Shown here one piece after another: positions 21,516 to 33,600 of a stretch of DNA of 64,000 nt. The notes below the pieces were generated by a model. The model had not been told where the DNA came from. It saw only the letters and a program-made list of their open reading frames with translations, and searched no databases. Both the position numbers and the translations under genes were made by a program. Position 1 is the stretch's first letter; each line of letters begins with the position of its first letter. Source of the DNA: Aralia elata. Taxonomy: Eukaryota; Streptophyta; Magnoliopsida; Apiales; Araliaceae. The DNA lies in assembly GCA_034770075.1 (NCBI GenBank), contig CM068379.1, forward strand, positions 23,559,506 to 23,623,505, given 5' to 3'.

Positions 21516-23979
21516 TGATAGGTCTCCAACTTTTATGGGATATTTTGATGATAACAATAATTAGGAAAAGATTAATTAAAGGGTAGAATCCTCTCCATAG
21601 GATTTATTTATATAAATTGTTTTTAACTATCTTCTCTATTGTGAACAAAAATATTTTTCATCCTAAAATTGAATTAATATTTTTTCCTGACCTTGATAAA
21701 TTAATATCAATGTTAGAAAGATTAATTCAAAAAGCTACATTTCCTAAGGCAAGGAGAATTCCTATTGTTTTCTAAAAAATAGTCTTTTCGCTAAATGCTT
21801 TCAAAATAAAATGATATATATATAAACTATTTTTTTAACGTTAAAGAAACAAAAGGCCTTTTGCCTTTGTTTCATCCGAACGTGATCTGTGAATTGAAAG
21901 CTTGGAATGGGTTTGATTTGTTTTTGGGACCCGTGAGCTTAATTGAGAAATTGATTTACAAAATTTAACATATTTGCTAGCTTTGACCGAATACATGCTG
22001 GGGCATTTGAAAACTTGGAAAATGAATGTTATGTTAGTGGGGTCCATGAGCTTAAATTGACAAATGAATTTGCAAGACTTGGGCAGTTTTTGTATGTTGA
22101 CTAGTTGGCCTAAATATTGAAATGAATTGAATACATGTGCTGGGTATTGAATGTTTTTGGCCATGTGTCCATAAAATTAATTGCTACTTTGATTTGTAAA
22201 TCTTCAGCAATCTATCCATGTTTCATCCGAGCCTCCCATTTTCCAATCAAACCAATCCGAACCTCTCATTTCAAATTAAACTTCCAAAATTACTAGTATG
22301 CCATTGGCTACAAATTTTCTATAAAAAGCAAAGCTTTCTTCAGTTTCAATTTGCCAATTTCCAAGATTAAGAAAAGCTTATACTCTCCTTGCCTACATTC
22401 TCTCTCTCTAAAAAGCTTTCTATTCTCTTCTGCAAGTTCTGATTTTTGAAGAGAAAAATTGGTCAAAGTATTTTTTTGAGATAAGTTATTAAATTGATTT
22501 ATTTATATTATCTCATATCTGTTTATATTTATAGATATACAAATATAAATTGTTATACACATTTATATATATCTATATTTCATCTATTCTTATCAATTAA
22601 GAGATCAATTGTAGATACCGCTATTTGAGGGTATTCCTTAAATAAGAATATCATTCAAACGGTGCTTAAAGTTCTAAGTGATCGCTTATTGATATAATTT
22701 ATTTATATAAATATTGTAAAGTAGATCATTAATTAAATACTGAAACAATTCGAAAATCTCTCCGACCGGTATTTAAAATCATAAGTGATCTATCGAAAAT
22801 ATTTATATAAATATCAATTGTGAAACTTTAAATTCGGTCAGTTTTAGATACCGCTATTTGAAGGTATTCCTTAAACAAGAATAACCATTCGAACGGTGTT
22901 TAAAGTTCTAAGTGGCCTTATTTAATATTCACATAATAGATAAAATATATTGTTATATATATTTTCGAGTTAAACAAATTTATTTGTTATATCAAGTATT
23001 ATTTAATTGATAAATCTACAATATTTGATATCTGTCATCACAAGTATTTTGCACATAAAATCATTTGTTCTTAAATACTTGTTGCATAAATATAAAAGTT
23101 ATTTAAACTTTTATATCTGAAACTAAAGTTATATTTGTTTAACATAGAAACACATTCTTTATTTATAAAGGAAAAATAATCTCCTTATATATCTGCACTA
23201 AATTATATACTTGCTTAGTCAGAAGAAACTTTTATAACTGCGCACAAATTAGTATTTGCTTACACAGAAGCACATTCATATAATTATAAAAGTCGTTGAA
23301 CTTTTATATATATATATATATCTGATCTTTAATTTGTATCTGCTTATTTAAGAAGCATCAAATATAAAAGTTTTTATACCTGTACTGAATTATATCTGCT
23401 TGTTCTAGAAGCATATCTCTCTCTCAACTTTTGTAAAAGGGAAAAGGGTAGAGTTAGTTTATTTTATGTACCTGTGAGAAAGACGTATAATTCTTTGACC
23501 AAGACCAGAGTCTTAGAGAGGTCAGCTGGGAGTTGGGTCTCTAGTGAACTTGTGAGGTAAAGAAGAAACTGTTGTTTCAAGACCAGATCATAGAATAGAA
23601 CTGAACTCAAAGGAAAGGTACAACTAAGCTTGAGGAAGGAGCTGGGAGCTTGCTGTCCAAGATAGTTAGTTGTGGATAGTTGTAAGTTTGTCTTTAAAAC
23701 TTTGTAAAAGCTTCTCCGCCTGTTGAAGGAGTATTTATTACTGAGAGTAATAGGATCTCAAGTCCTGGAGAGGAGCTTGAGACTAGACGTAGCAACATAC
23801 CCGGGATGTATGTTGTGAACCAGACAAATCTCTATGCACTGTGTGATTGAATTTTTATTATCTTGCATATTAATTTTTATCATTGCAAATTAATTAACTA
23901 AAAATTTAAAAAGGCCAAAGATAATTTTTAATCAGTAATAATCTATTCAACCCCCTTCTAGATTATTATTGGACTTTCA
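21516..23979 (+). mobile_element. 3' LTR of E
   Basis: Same ends as the 5' LTR (TGATAGG and ACTTTCA), 2464 bases. It differs by a shorter TA run near 21815, a longer TATA run near 23310 and scattered substitutions. It is followed by the TSD CTTAA. Confidence 0.95.
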
Positions 23980-23984
23980 CTTAA

Positions 23985-25010
23985 TGCAGGAAGTGAAGAA
24001 GAACTTGATGATTACTCGGATGAAGAAATAGCAATGATCTCAAGAAGACTCAAAGGACTACTACAAAGAAAGAACAAGAGAAAGAACAATTTCAATCCTA
24101 GTAAGATCAAAGGAAAGCAAACCGATGAGAATTGTTTTGAATGTGGACGTCCAGGTTACTTCAAGAAGGACTGTTTTCAACTAAAGAACAAGGGAAAAAC
24201 AAGCTACAGAGATAACAAAAGAAATAAAGCCCTTGTTACATGGAGTGATAATGAAGAATCCGAAGTCGAGATAGACGACAATGATAAAATAGCTCAAGTA
24301 TGCTTCATGGGAATAGAAGGTGAATCAAATGAGGTATCTATTTATGAGTTTAATTCCTTAAAACAAGAAAATTTGAGATTAAAAGAAAAGAATGCATGTT
24401 TGAAGGATTTAGTAAATAATTTAATGTGTGAAGTTGATTCTTTAATAGATGAAAAGAAGGAAATTGAAAAGGAGTCATCTTGTAAAGAAGAAAAGTTTTG
24501 ATTGCAAAAAATGATTATCTTGAAAATTACAACAAGATTCTTTTTAATAAGGTGACTCACTTGAACAATGTAATGGAGAAATTGACTAATGAACTAAAAA
24601 TGCGAGACGTATGTATTGATGCATTTAGTGATACACCTTTATGTAAATCTGTTCCTATTAATGAACTTCAAAAGGAAGTAGATTCATTAAAACTGTCTCT
24701 TGCTAGATTTGTCCAAGGTGAAGAAAACCTAACTGTTATGTTGGGAAAACAAAAACCTAGTTTTGATAGACAAGGGATAGGTTATAATCCCACTCGTAAA
24801 ACCGGGAATGTGCATATGCTTAAATCCAAGTCACATTTCAAATTGAATTATTGTTCTCCTTTCACAACGTGTAAAAGTTGTGGTATTAAAGGTCACTTGG
24901 ATATAAATTGTTCTAAGAAAAAGAAGAGTAAACAGGTATGGATTAAGAAAGGAGATTTATGTGCCACTAACACAAATGGACCCAAAAAGATGTGGGTACC
25001 AAAAGGATAA
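23985..25010 (+). pseudogene. Gag C-terminal part of D
   Basis: This continues the frame left at 9566 once E is removed, starting with the acidic GSEEELDDYSDEE. The zinc knuckle near 24133 reads CFECGRPGYFKKDC, where Tyr replaces the zinc-binding His. A coiled-coil part follows (LKQENLRLKEKNACLKDLV). A one-base loss in a T run near 24495-24500 shifts the frame, which then runs from 24498 to TAA at 25008. The second knuckle CKSCGIKGHLDINC is intact near 24871-24912. The length and two-knuckle plan match E. Confidence 0.88.
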
Positions 25011-25034
25011 ATTAATTTTTCTTGATAAGTATGC

Positions 25035-28000
25035 TTTAAGGCAAGAGTTCCATCTCAAAAATGGATTCTTGATAGTGGGTGCTCTCGTCATATGACTGGT
25101 GATAAATCAAAGTTCGTGGAATTAAAAATCAAGAAGAAAAATGGAACTGTCACTTTTGGAGATAATCGAACTTGTGAGATTATCGGAAAAGGTAAAATCG
25201 GTAATGGTAAGGTTAATATTGATAATGTTCATCTTGTTAGTGGACTAGAATTCAATCCTATAAGTGTTAGCCAGTTAATGGATAATGGTCATCGAGTTAG
25301 TTTTGAAAAAGATAAATATACAATTTCTCATGGTACTAACAACATTGTTCTAGTTGCTCAAAGGGAAGGAAATATATATACTCTTGATTTTCAGCAACAG
25401 GAAGAAGAATTATGTCTTGCCTCAATGCAAGATGAGGCTAATCTATGGCATAAACGGATGAGACATGTTCACATGGATTTAATCAAGAAATTGTCTTCCA
25501 AACACCTCGTTAAGGGTTTGCCAAAAATAAAATTCGAAAAGAGAGGAGTATGCGTTCCTTGCCAGCTTGGAAAACAAGTAAGAACATCATTCACTGCAAA
25601 GAATATGGTATCAACCTCCTCTCCCTTATAGTTACTTCATCTTGATTTATTTAGCCCAGAAAGGCATGCTAGTATTAATGGTAAATTCTATGCATTTGTT
25701 ATAGTGGATGATTTTTCTAGATATACTTGGGTATTGTTCTTAAGAACCAAAGATGAAGCATTTAAAGAGTTTGATAAATTGATAAGAAATCTTGAGACTA
25801 AGTATAGTCTCAAACTTATAAAAATTCGTAGTGATCATGGTACCGAATTTCAAAAGAACTTTATTATATATTGTGATCAAAAGGCATAAGCTATGAGTTT
25901 TCAACTCCAAGAACTCCTCAGCAAAATGGAGTAGTAGAAAGAAAGAATAGAACACTTCAAGAAACAGCTAGAACACTTCTACAAGAAAGCAAACTTCCAA
26001 AGAAGTTTTGGGCAGAGGCTGTTAGTACGTCTTGTTATGTGTTAAATAGAGTTCTTATTCGTCCTATTATTTTGAAAACTCCTTATGAAATTTTGAATAA
26101 CAAAATTCCTAATATTAGTTATTTCAAAGTATTCGGATCTAGATGTTATATATTGAATACTAGTGATAACTTGGGAAAATTTGATGCTAAATCTTATAAA
26201 GGTATTTTCATTGGTTACTCACATAATAGCAAGGCATATCGTGTATTTAATATATATAAGCTATGTGTTGAAGAATCTATTCATATAACTTTTAATGAGA
26301 CCAACAATGATCTTCCAAAAGAAAGAGAAGAGGATGCAGGAAATTTGGAGATTTTTACAAATCCAGTAAACCGAAAGGAACCAATCAGCAGACCGAATGA
26401 ACAAATTCAACAGGTTGAATTGAACAGTTTGCATGAAAATGAACAAGAAGCAACACAAGATCTTGAAGAAGATTTTCCTCAACAAGAAGAAGTGATTCAT
26501 GAAGTCCAAATGCCAAAGACTGCAAGATATCTAAAGAATCATCCACCAGAGAATATCATCGGAGATATAAACAAAGGAATCACCACACGAAGAGGTTTAC
26601 AAAATCAATGTGCATTTTCTGCATTCGTATCACAATTGAGCCAAAGAATACTAAGGAAGTCATTCTCAATGAAAGTTGGCTAATGGCAATGCAAGAGGAA
26701 CTTCAACAATTTGAACGATGTCAAGTTTGGGAATTGATGCCTCCTCCTAAAGATGTTTCTGTCATTGGAACAAAATGGGTATTTAAAAATAAGATGGATG
26801 AACATGGGACAATCACTCGTAACAAAGCAAGGCTAGTGGCTCAAGGATATAATCAACAAGAAGGGATCGACTACGAAGAAACTTACGCTCCAGTTGCAAG
26901 ACTGGAATCTATCCGAATTTTATTAGCCTTTGCATGTTACAAGAAATTTAAGCTTTATCAAATGGATGTAAAAAGCGCGTTCCTAAATGGATACATTAAT
27001 GAAGAAGTCTATGTCAAACAGCCTCCTAGATTCGAACATGAGAAGTACCCAAATCATGTTTTCAAGTTAAAGAAAGCTCTCTATGGTCTCAAACAAGCTC
27101 CAAGAGCTTGGTACGAAAGGTTGAGTAAGTATCTTCTTTCCAGTGGTTTCACTAGAGGTAAAATTGATTCCACATTATTTATTATGCATGATAAAAATGA
27201 TATAATTGTTGTTCAAATATATGTAGATGACATAATATTTGGTGCTACTAATGATTTCCTTTGTGAGTGGTTTTCAAAATGTATGCATAAGAAATTTGAT
27301 ATGAGCCTAATGGGAGAACTAAATTACTTTTTGGGACTTCAAATCAAGCAAACTAAGGAAGGGATCTATATTCATCAAACCAAGTACACAAAAGAGCTCC
27401 TCAAAAGATTTGGTTTTGAAGGATCCAACCCAAAGGCTACACCAATGAGTACATCAATAAAACTTACATCGGATGATAAAGGTATAGATGTAGAGTTAAC
27501 TAAATTTCGAGGTCTGATTGGGTCTTTATTATATTTGACTGCATCTAGACCTGATATAATGTATAGTGTATGTCTTTGTGCTCGATTTCAAGCAAAACCC
27601 CAAAGAATCCCACTTACAAGCGGTTAAAAGAATTTTTAAATATTTAAGTGGTATTATTAATTTAGGGTTATTTTATCCAATAAGTAATCATTTTGAGCTA
27701 ATGGGTTATTCAGATGCAGACTATGCAGGGTTTCAAATTGATAGAAAAAGTACAAATGGTGCTTGTACATTTTTGGGACAAAGTCTTGTTTCATGACATA
27801 GTAAAAAGTAAACTTCAGTTGGTTTATCAACCACCGAGGGTGAATATTTAGCTGCAGGGAGTTGTTGTTCTCAAATATTATGGATGAGACAAACTTTATG
27901 TGATTTTGATATAATATGCAATAATGTGCCTATATATTGCGATAATTCTAGTGTTATTGATATATCAAAAAATCCTGTTTTGCATTCACGTACAAAACAT

Positions 28001-28162
28001 ATAGAGGTAAGGCACCATTTTTTAAGGGATAATGTTTCAAAAGGGCTAGTCAAACTAGTTTTTGTTCCTACAGAAAGACAATTAGCTGATATTTTTACTA
28101 AACCTTTAAGTGAGGAAAGGTTTTGTATGCTTAGAAGGGAACTTGAAATGTGCATGCTATAA
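25035..28162 (+). pseudogene. Pol of D, multiply broken
   Basis: Copia pol in the order protease (DSGCSRHMTG, Asp at 25071), GAG-pre-integrase (LWHKRMRH), zinc CVPCQLGK, integrase (Asp near 25641, Asp at 25833 in SDHGTEF, Glu at 25937 in VVERKN), RT (YQMDVKSAFLNG; YVDD at 27220-27231) and RNase H (STTEGEYLAA, VRHHFLRDN). Lesions seen: TAG at 25629, one-base loss near 25880, one-base loss near 26650, one-base gain near 27600, TGA at 27794 and TAA at 27809. In the gag-pol gap there are three in-frame stops after 25007. It is close to E in every domain but clearly a separate subfamily. Confidence 0.92.
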
Positions 28163-28359
28163 TTGTGGTTAACGTATTTGAAATCTTATCATATTCAGTT
28201 AATATTTTCTGCATGATATCTGCTGAAATATATCTGTTTGATATTCCTTATCTGTTTAAATTATTTTCTAGATACACGTATCTATTAATAACCAAGGATT
28301 AATTGCCGGTTATTAAGATTAATTGGATAACGTAAAGTCACAATTTTGAAAACTGGAAA
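28163..28359 (+). other. Spacer between D pol and extra ORF, left of A
   Basis: No gene is seen. This AT-rich sequence continues at 54228 when A is removed. The GGAAA at 28355-28359 is the left TSD of A. Confidence 0.7.
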
Positions 28360-28647
28360 TGTAACGACTCCAAATCCGGGTCACCTTGACCCCGGGTTCG
28401 GTTCGTCACGATACTACATAAACAATACAATCCTTATAACATAAATGTAATCTCTATAATATTACAATACATCTTAATCTACTCCCAGGTTTTCTAACCT
28501 TTAATCATACACATCATTCTAAATCAGAGTATACAATACATCAGCTTGTAAATAATACTACAATATTAAAATAATATAATATCGCAACATAGACTTCGCT
28601 TTCTTGTTTAAATTCCTTTCCTGCAGTCATCTTCTTCTGACCATCCA
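28360..28647 (-). mobile_element. Left LTR of A, first piece
   Basis: Matches 49220-49498. It starts TGTAACGACTCC and ends at the B insertion, whose TSD ATCCA is 28643-28647. Confidence 0.9.
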
Positions 28648-28961
28648 TGTGACGCCCCCAAATTCGGGTCTCCAAATACCCGGATCCGGTCATCACGATC
28701 CAATACAAACATTCACCTCTAACAACATATGATAACTAAAATGCAGAATATAATAAACATACGTTGTTCATTACAAAGGTGTTACTAGTCCCAGAATACA
28801 AAAGAACCTTAAACACTTACACAAATCCATACCCTAAATAAAAGTTAGGGTTTAAATTACATTAACAGCAATTAACTATTCGTAAATTTAAAATCTGCTA
28901 CATGAAGTCTATTTCTTCATCTTTTTTTTTCCTTTGTTCTTCCCTGACGTCTCGGGTTTAG

Positions 28962-29684
28962 CTGCAATAAAGTCATGATATAGCAAGAATGAGCAACGAG
29001 TTTGCTCAGCAAGTTTAAAGTACAACAATAAGGATATATCATGATGAAAGGAATATAGAAGGAGAATTTAGCAATTTTCAGAAGCAATAACAATAAATGC
29101 TTTTAGAACAATTGGTAGTCGAATAGACTTTGAACAATAACTTCCAAAGGAGTCAATAGCTAGTTGACCCTCTGGTTACTGGCTACAGAATAAGTACTTG
29201 AGGGGATCAGCCTCGCGTACGCTATGTGTATGCATAACATTTAACTCTGCTATTTGTACCTTATTTTCGGTACATGGGTACTCCCCTATAATAAAGGGGT
29301 GTTCATACAGTCTAAGAATCCTTGCCAATGATTGGTTCGGATAGCTTTTATAAATTCTTATATACGTGCCTGACCGAGACAAGGGTTCAGACTTAATCAT
29401 GAATAGTTCGTGAATTTCAGAACTTAAATAATTATACGAATTCAAATGCACAAGTGCGAATGCCAATGAATACATAGATGTGGAATAATTTTAGAAGTAA
29501 TTAGACCACTTAAGGCATGCTTGAAGATAAGATTCAAGCTTAAAGAATAACTTGCAATATATATGTATACCTTTTTGCACGAATTAAAAATAGTGCATAA
29601 GGTTTAGAAATTTGCTCAATGTAAAAGTTGAGTAAGGAAGAACTTGCATTCAATATACTGAAAGAATGAAGTTAGGGAACTTGC
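28962..29684 (-). other. GC-AG intron-like segment in B
   Basis: On the minus strand the edges are CGAACAG|GCAAGTTCC and TTATTGCAG|CTAAACC, 723 bases apart. A short Lys-rich frame follows and stops at TAG (28909-28911). Confidence 0.45.
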
Positions 29685-30039
29685 CTGTTCGCTCAGCTAC
29701 AGATAAACTTAGCTTTAATTAATTGATCTCGAGTGACCTATCATTGGGTAAAGTCGATTTATCCATTAGCATTGTATAGCAGTATATTGATGCACTCATT
29801 TATGCTATTTATTTAGCAGATCAACAACTCACCATCTATATCTAATTATTATTTAACATTAGCTATTCGGAGATTAATTACTGACCTTTAGTTATTAAAA
29901 TAATTGTTAGCTAATCATGATTACTATTCTCGAATGTTCAGATTATTACCCTTATTGTCTCTAAATATGGGTCAATAATCTTTATTTATTAAGAGCCGAA
30001 AATAAATAATTAACTTATTAATCTCACTCGTACTTAATC

Positions 30040-31080
30040 ATTATTTCATTAATGATTAAGTAATTGTTATCCTTATTAACTTATTTATACCTAATTTATT
30101 ATCAATATCAAGTAGATAATAATTAGATATTTGTTACCTTTATTTAATGTTAAACAATAAATAAATTATCAAATACTTATTGTCTTTATTTACACTTTAT
30201 TATTAATAATAATTAAACATTCATTATCTTTATTTATTATTTATTGCTAAATAATAAATAATTATTTTGTTAACTTATTCATACTTAATTTTTATCCAAT
30301 ATTAATTGAATAACAATTAAATATTTATTATCTCTATTTATTATTTATTGATAAATAATAAGTAATTATTTATTAACTTTACTTATACTTAATTATTATT
30401 TAAGATTAAATAATAATTAAATATTTATTACCTTTATTTATTATTTATCGATAAATAATAAATAATTATTTGTTAACCTTGTTCATACTTAATTATCATT
30501 TAATATTAATTAAATAATAATTAAATATTTATTATCTTTATTTATTATTTAATAATAAATAATCATTTTATTAACTATATTCATACTTAATTATTATTAA
30601 ATATTACTTAAATAATAGTTAAATATTTATTATCTTTATCTATTATTTATTGATAAATAATAAATAAATTATTTCATTGAATATTTGTTATCTTTATTTA
30701 TCACTTATTGACAAATAATCAAATTATTAACTTAATTCATACTTGATTATTATTTAATAGTAGTTAAACAATAATCAATTATTTATTAGCTTTATTTATT
30801 ATTAAAGGATAAATAATAAATAATTAAATTATTAACTTTATTTATACTTAATTATTATTTAAAATAATAATTAAATATTTATTATCTTTATTTATTATTT
30901 ATTAATAAATAATAAATAATTATTTATTTAACCTTACTCATATTTAATTATTATAAATAATAATTAAATATGTATTATCTTTACCTATAACAATAATTAA
31001 TTTACCAATACCCAATTATTATTTAAGGTTAGTTAAATAAAAATTAAATATTTAACAATTACTTCATCACAAATAATTTC
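30040..31080. repeat. Palindromic AT-rich tandem array in B
   Basis: At least seven diverged units of about 100-120 bases. Each has one palindrome built on TTATTATTTATTGATAAATAA and a second on AATTATTATTTAA with its complement, separated by CTTTRTTCATACTT. Confidence 0.75.
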
Positions 31081-31800
31081 TTATTAATTTTATTTATTAA
31101 CATAATACTAATTAGTTTGCAAATGCATTATTAACTTAAGTTAACTAATCAATAGTTGATTCCATTGAATTGCACAACCAAATTAACACAAATACTACAT
31201 GATATTATTGGGATCATAGGTTGATTCTTTCTGCCCAAAATCAATATTATCACCAACTGATCTCAAATCCCAGCTACTTTCGTTTCACTAACAAAGTTAT
31301 TACCCAACACTGTTATAGAGCAGTTAACTCAACTAAACAAACAATTAAATCCAATACAAGGGAGGTTCCCCTTAAATTGCAATACCCAGAATGTATACCC
31401 AGCACAGAAGGAAAAATACGAATCAATCAGTTCAATACAAGGTTTTTATTCACAATGAACCAACAAAATACAATACAGTCTTGCAATCCTAAACAAGAAC
31501 CACATAATACAATCGAAACAATGTATGTTATAACTAATGTTAACACAGTCGGCGACCCAAATTCCTAGTTCAGAAAAATTATACAATCCCTAAAGAAAAC
31601 TATCACAGTTTGTTCACTGGTATACCTTGGGTTCGACCGAGCCGCCGTTCTTCTTCTTCTTCCACAGTACAGAACCCAGCTAGACATTCACCGCCTTGCT
31701 TACCCGCGTCTGACCTCCCCTGTTCCCCCTTCTCTGCGATTTGTTTTCTCCTTCTAATTTGGACTTACAGAGACTCGGCAGCTTGGTTAGGTCTTGGGCT

Positions 31801-31810
31801 CAATTTATAG
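31801..31810 (-). promoter_or_regulatory. TATA box of B on the minus strand
   Basis: CTATAAATTG on the minus strand, with GC-rich upstream DNA and a mixed leader downstream. It fixes the direction of B. Confidence 0.5.
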
Positions 31811-32852
31811 GAGAACCTTTACCCAATTTGGTTTGGGTATTATCTTCTTTAGCCAGTTAATAACCGACGGTAGGGAGGGGTGGAAGTGACCGACCAATCC
31901 CATCACAGCTAGCCGGCCGGCCAAATCTCGAGCCACACGCGTCTTCGCCGGTCGTGTCGCCGAATTTCTGGGACCGTTGGTCCTTGCCGCGATTGCTCGG
32001 TCGTCGACGTTTTTTTCCCCCTTCGACCGCTGGTTGCTTCGTGCGATCGCCGGCGCACGCTTGGCGTCACTCCTTCCCGTCACCTGCTCACGCTCCGACT
32101 GATTGATTGAGGTTTGGGGTTGCTTTGGTTGGATTCGAGGTGAGGGTTAAGCAGCTGGTATGACTGAATTGGGGCTTGAGGTTTTTTTCCCCTAAATTGG
32201 TTTCTCTGTTGATATGAACCCCTCCCAATTGCGTTTACCAGTTATCCCAAATTAAGGGAAACGGATACCTCCCGTGGCTTGACTTAACCCGACTGAAACA
32301 CAAAAGAAATAAAATGGGCTCAGCCCAACTGATTTAATTCATAAGACTTACCCAGCCCATTTGGTCCAGCCCAACGGGAAATAAGTGGGAATTAGGCTCA
32401 GCTCATTTAGGATTTGGGTCCAATCCAAAAAAAATAAATAGAAGGAAATGGTTAATCCCATATGAGAGAAAGGTGGCCCAATTAAATTAACAACATTATA
32501 TTTCTAATATTCAAATGAGATAACTAATTTCATTAATTAAAAATATTTATTTTAACCATAATTCGTTATTCGAATTATTTAATTCGATAATGATAAAATT
32601 ATTTATTTAATTATCCTAATTTTCTCGCCAATCAAATGCTAGGGCTAACTCATTAATTTATTCAACCTATTAGTGAGTCCCTTTAAGGCAAGGAAAATTA
32701 TTGGACCATATAATTATATAATTAAATATAATTCTTACATGAGTCCAATTAAATTCATAAAATTATATAAGATGAATATTATTAATCAAAATAAATTTGA
32801 TACAATGTTTCGAAAATTCCTGGACATTACAATCCAGGTCCTTTTTCGCTAG

Positions 32853-33133
32853 CTGCAAAAATCTGTTTGTGGCGTGGGTGAGCAACAATGTTGCCCGCAA
32901 GTTTAACAGTTACACATAACACATAAATCATGTATCATGCATGTTTCACAATATTTCCATGTATGACAATTATACATGTAAGCATATTAACACGTAAATC
33001 ACATATAATCGTGTTTTTCATTGCAAAGTATAAAGTTCAAATTGAACGGTTCATAGCACATTATGTTATAATATAACATCGCAATAACATATAATAACAT
33101 TTTACACATAAGAGCAAGTTCTGAAAAACTTGC
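32853..33133 (-). other. GC-AG intron-like segment in left LTR of A
   Basis: On the minus strand the edges are ACTGAG|GCAAGTTTT and TTTTTGCAG|CTAGCG, 281 bases apart, exactly as in the right LTR. Confidence 0.45.
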
Positions 33134-33319
33134 CTCAGTCCGTAGATCATCGCGTATAATATTCGCATCGAATATTTCGTTTTCTTCCTTCGATTGACAA
33201 CCTAATTTAATGAAATAATATTCACCAATTAAGCACGTTAAATATTATGCTTAAATATTATTAATATAACCATAATACTCCTTATTTGTATATTAATATT
33301 ATATTTATCTAATATTAAT

Positions 33320-33600
33320 ACGGTTAAAATAATCATCACTAACATATTAATATTATAATTAAATAATATTAATATACTTAAAATAATCCTCACTTATATA
33401 TTAATATTATAATTAAATAATATTAATATACTTAAAATAATCCTCACTTATATATTAATATTATAATTAAATAATATTAACATACTTAAAATAATCCTCA
33501 CTTATATATTAATATTATAATTAAATAATATTAATATACTTAAAATAATCATCACTTATATATTAATATTATAATTAAATAATATTAATATACTTAAAAT
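33320..33600. repeat. 54-base AT-rich tandem repeat, left LTR of A
   Basis: Five units with ATTAATATTATAATTAAATA and CTTAAAATAATC. The right LTR has about four, partly diverged, at 49985-50210. Confidence 0.85.

Larger units (their letters stand above)
9567..23979 (+). mobile_element. Sirevirus-like Ty1/copia element E, nearly complete
   Basis: Both LTRs, PBS, gag, pol, extra ORF and polypurine tract are present, and a 5-base TSD CTTAA (9562-9566 and 23980-23984) flanks it. It lies in the gag of D. The LTRs (2477 and 2464 bases) differ at only scattered sites and in TA-run length, which points to a fairly recent insertion. Only a gag frameshift, a frame change with no joining start before pol, and one in-frame TGA in integrase separate it from a full coding set. 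Confidence 0.95.
28648..32831 (-). mobile_element. Solo LTR B, 4.2 kb, inserted in A
   Basis: It starts TGTGACGCCCCCAAA, ends TGGACATTACA and is flanked by ATCCA (28643-28647 and 32832-32836). No second copy of either end is present inside, so this is one LTR and not a whole element. On the minus strand it has a TATA box at 31801-31810, a GC-rich U3 (31600-32110), a palindromic AT-rich array (30040-31080) and the GC-AG intron-like segment 28962-29684. Its end resembles those of G and F, so these are related gypsy-type families. Confidence 0.8.

Noticed and set aside
29176..29475. 99-codon minus-strand frame in B
   Set aside because: It lies wholly in the intron-like segment of B and has no counterpart frame in G.
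30040..31080. Regular repeats that could suggest a CRISPR array
   Set aside because: Units are diverged AT palindromes without unique spacers of constant length, in a plant retroelement.
31221..31568. 115-codon plus-strand frame in B
   Set aside because: It is antisense to the inferred direction of B, with no known motif; likely chance in AT-rich DNA.
31805..32083. 92-codon minus-strand frame rich in Arg and Ala
   Set aside because: It lies in the GC-rich U3 upstream of the B TATA box; its composition explains the open frame.
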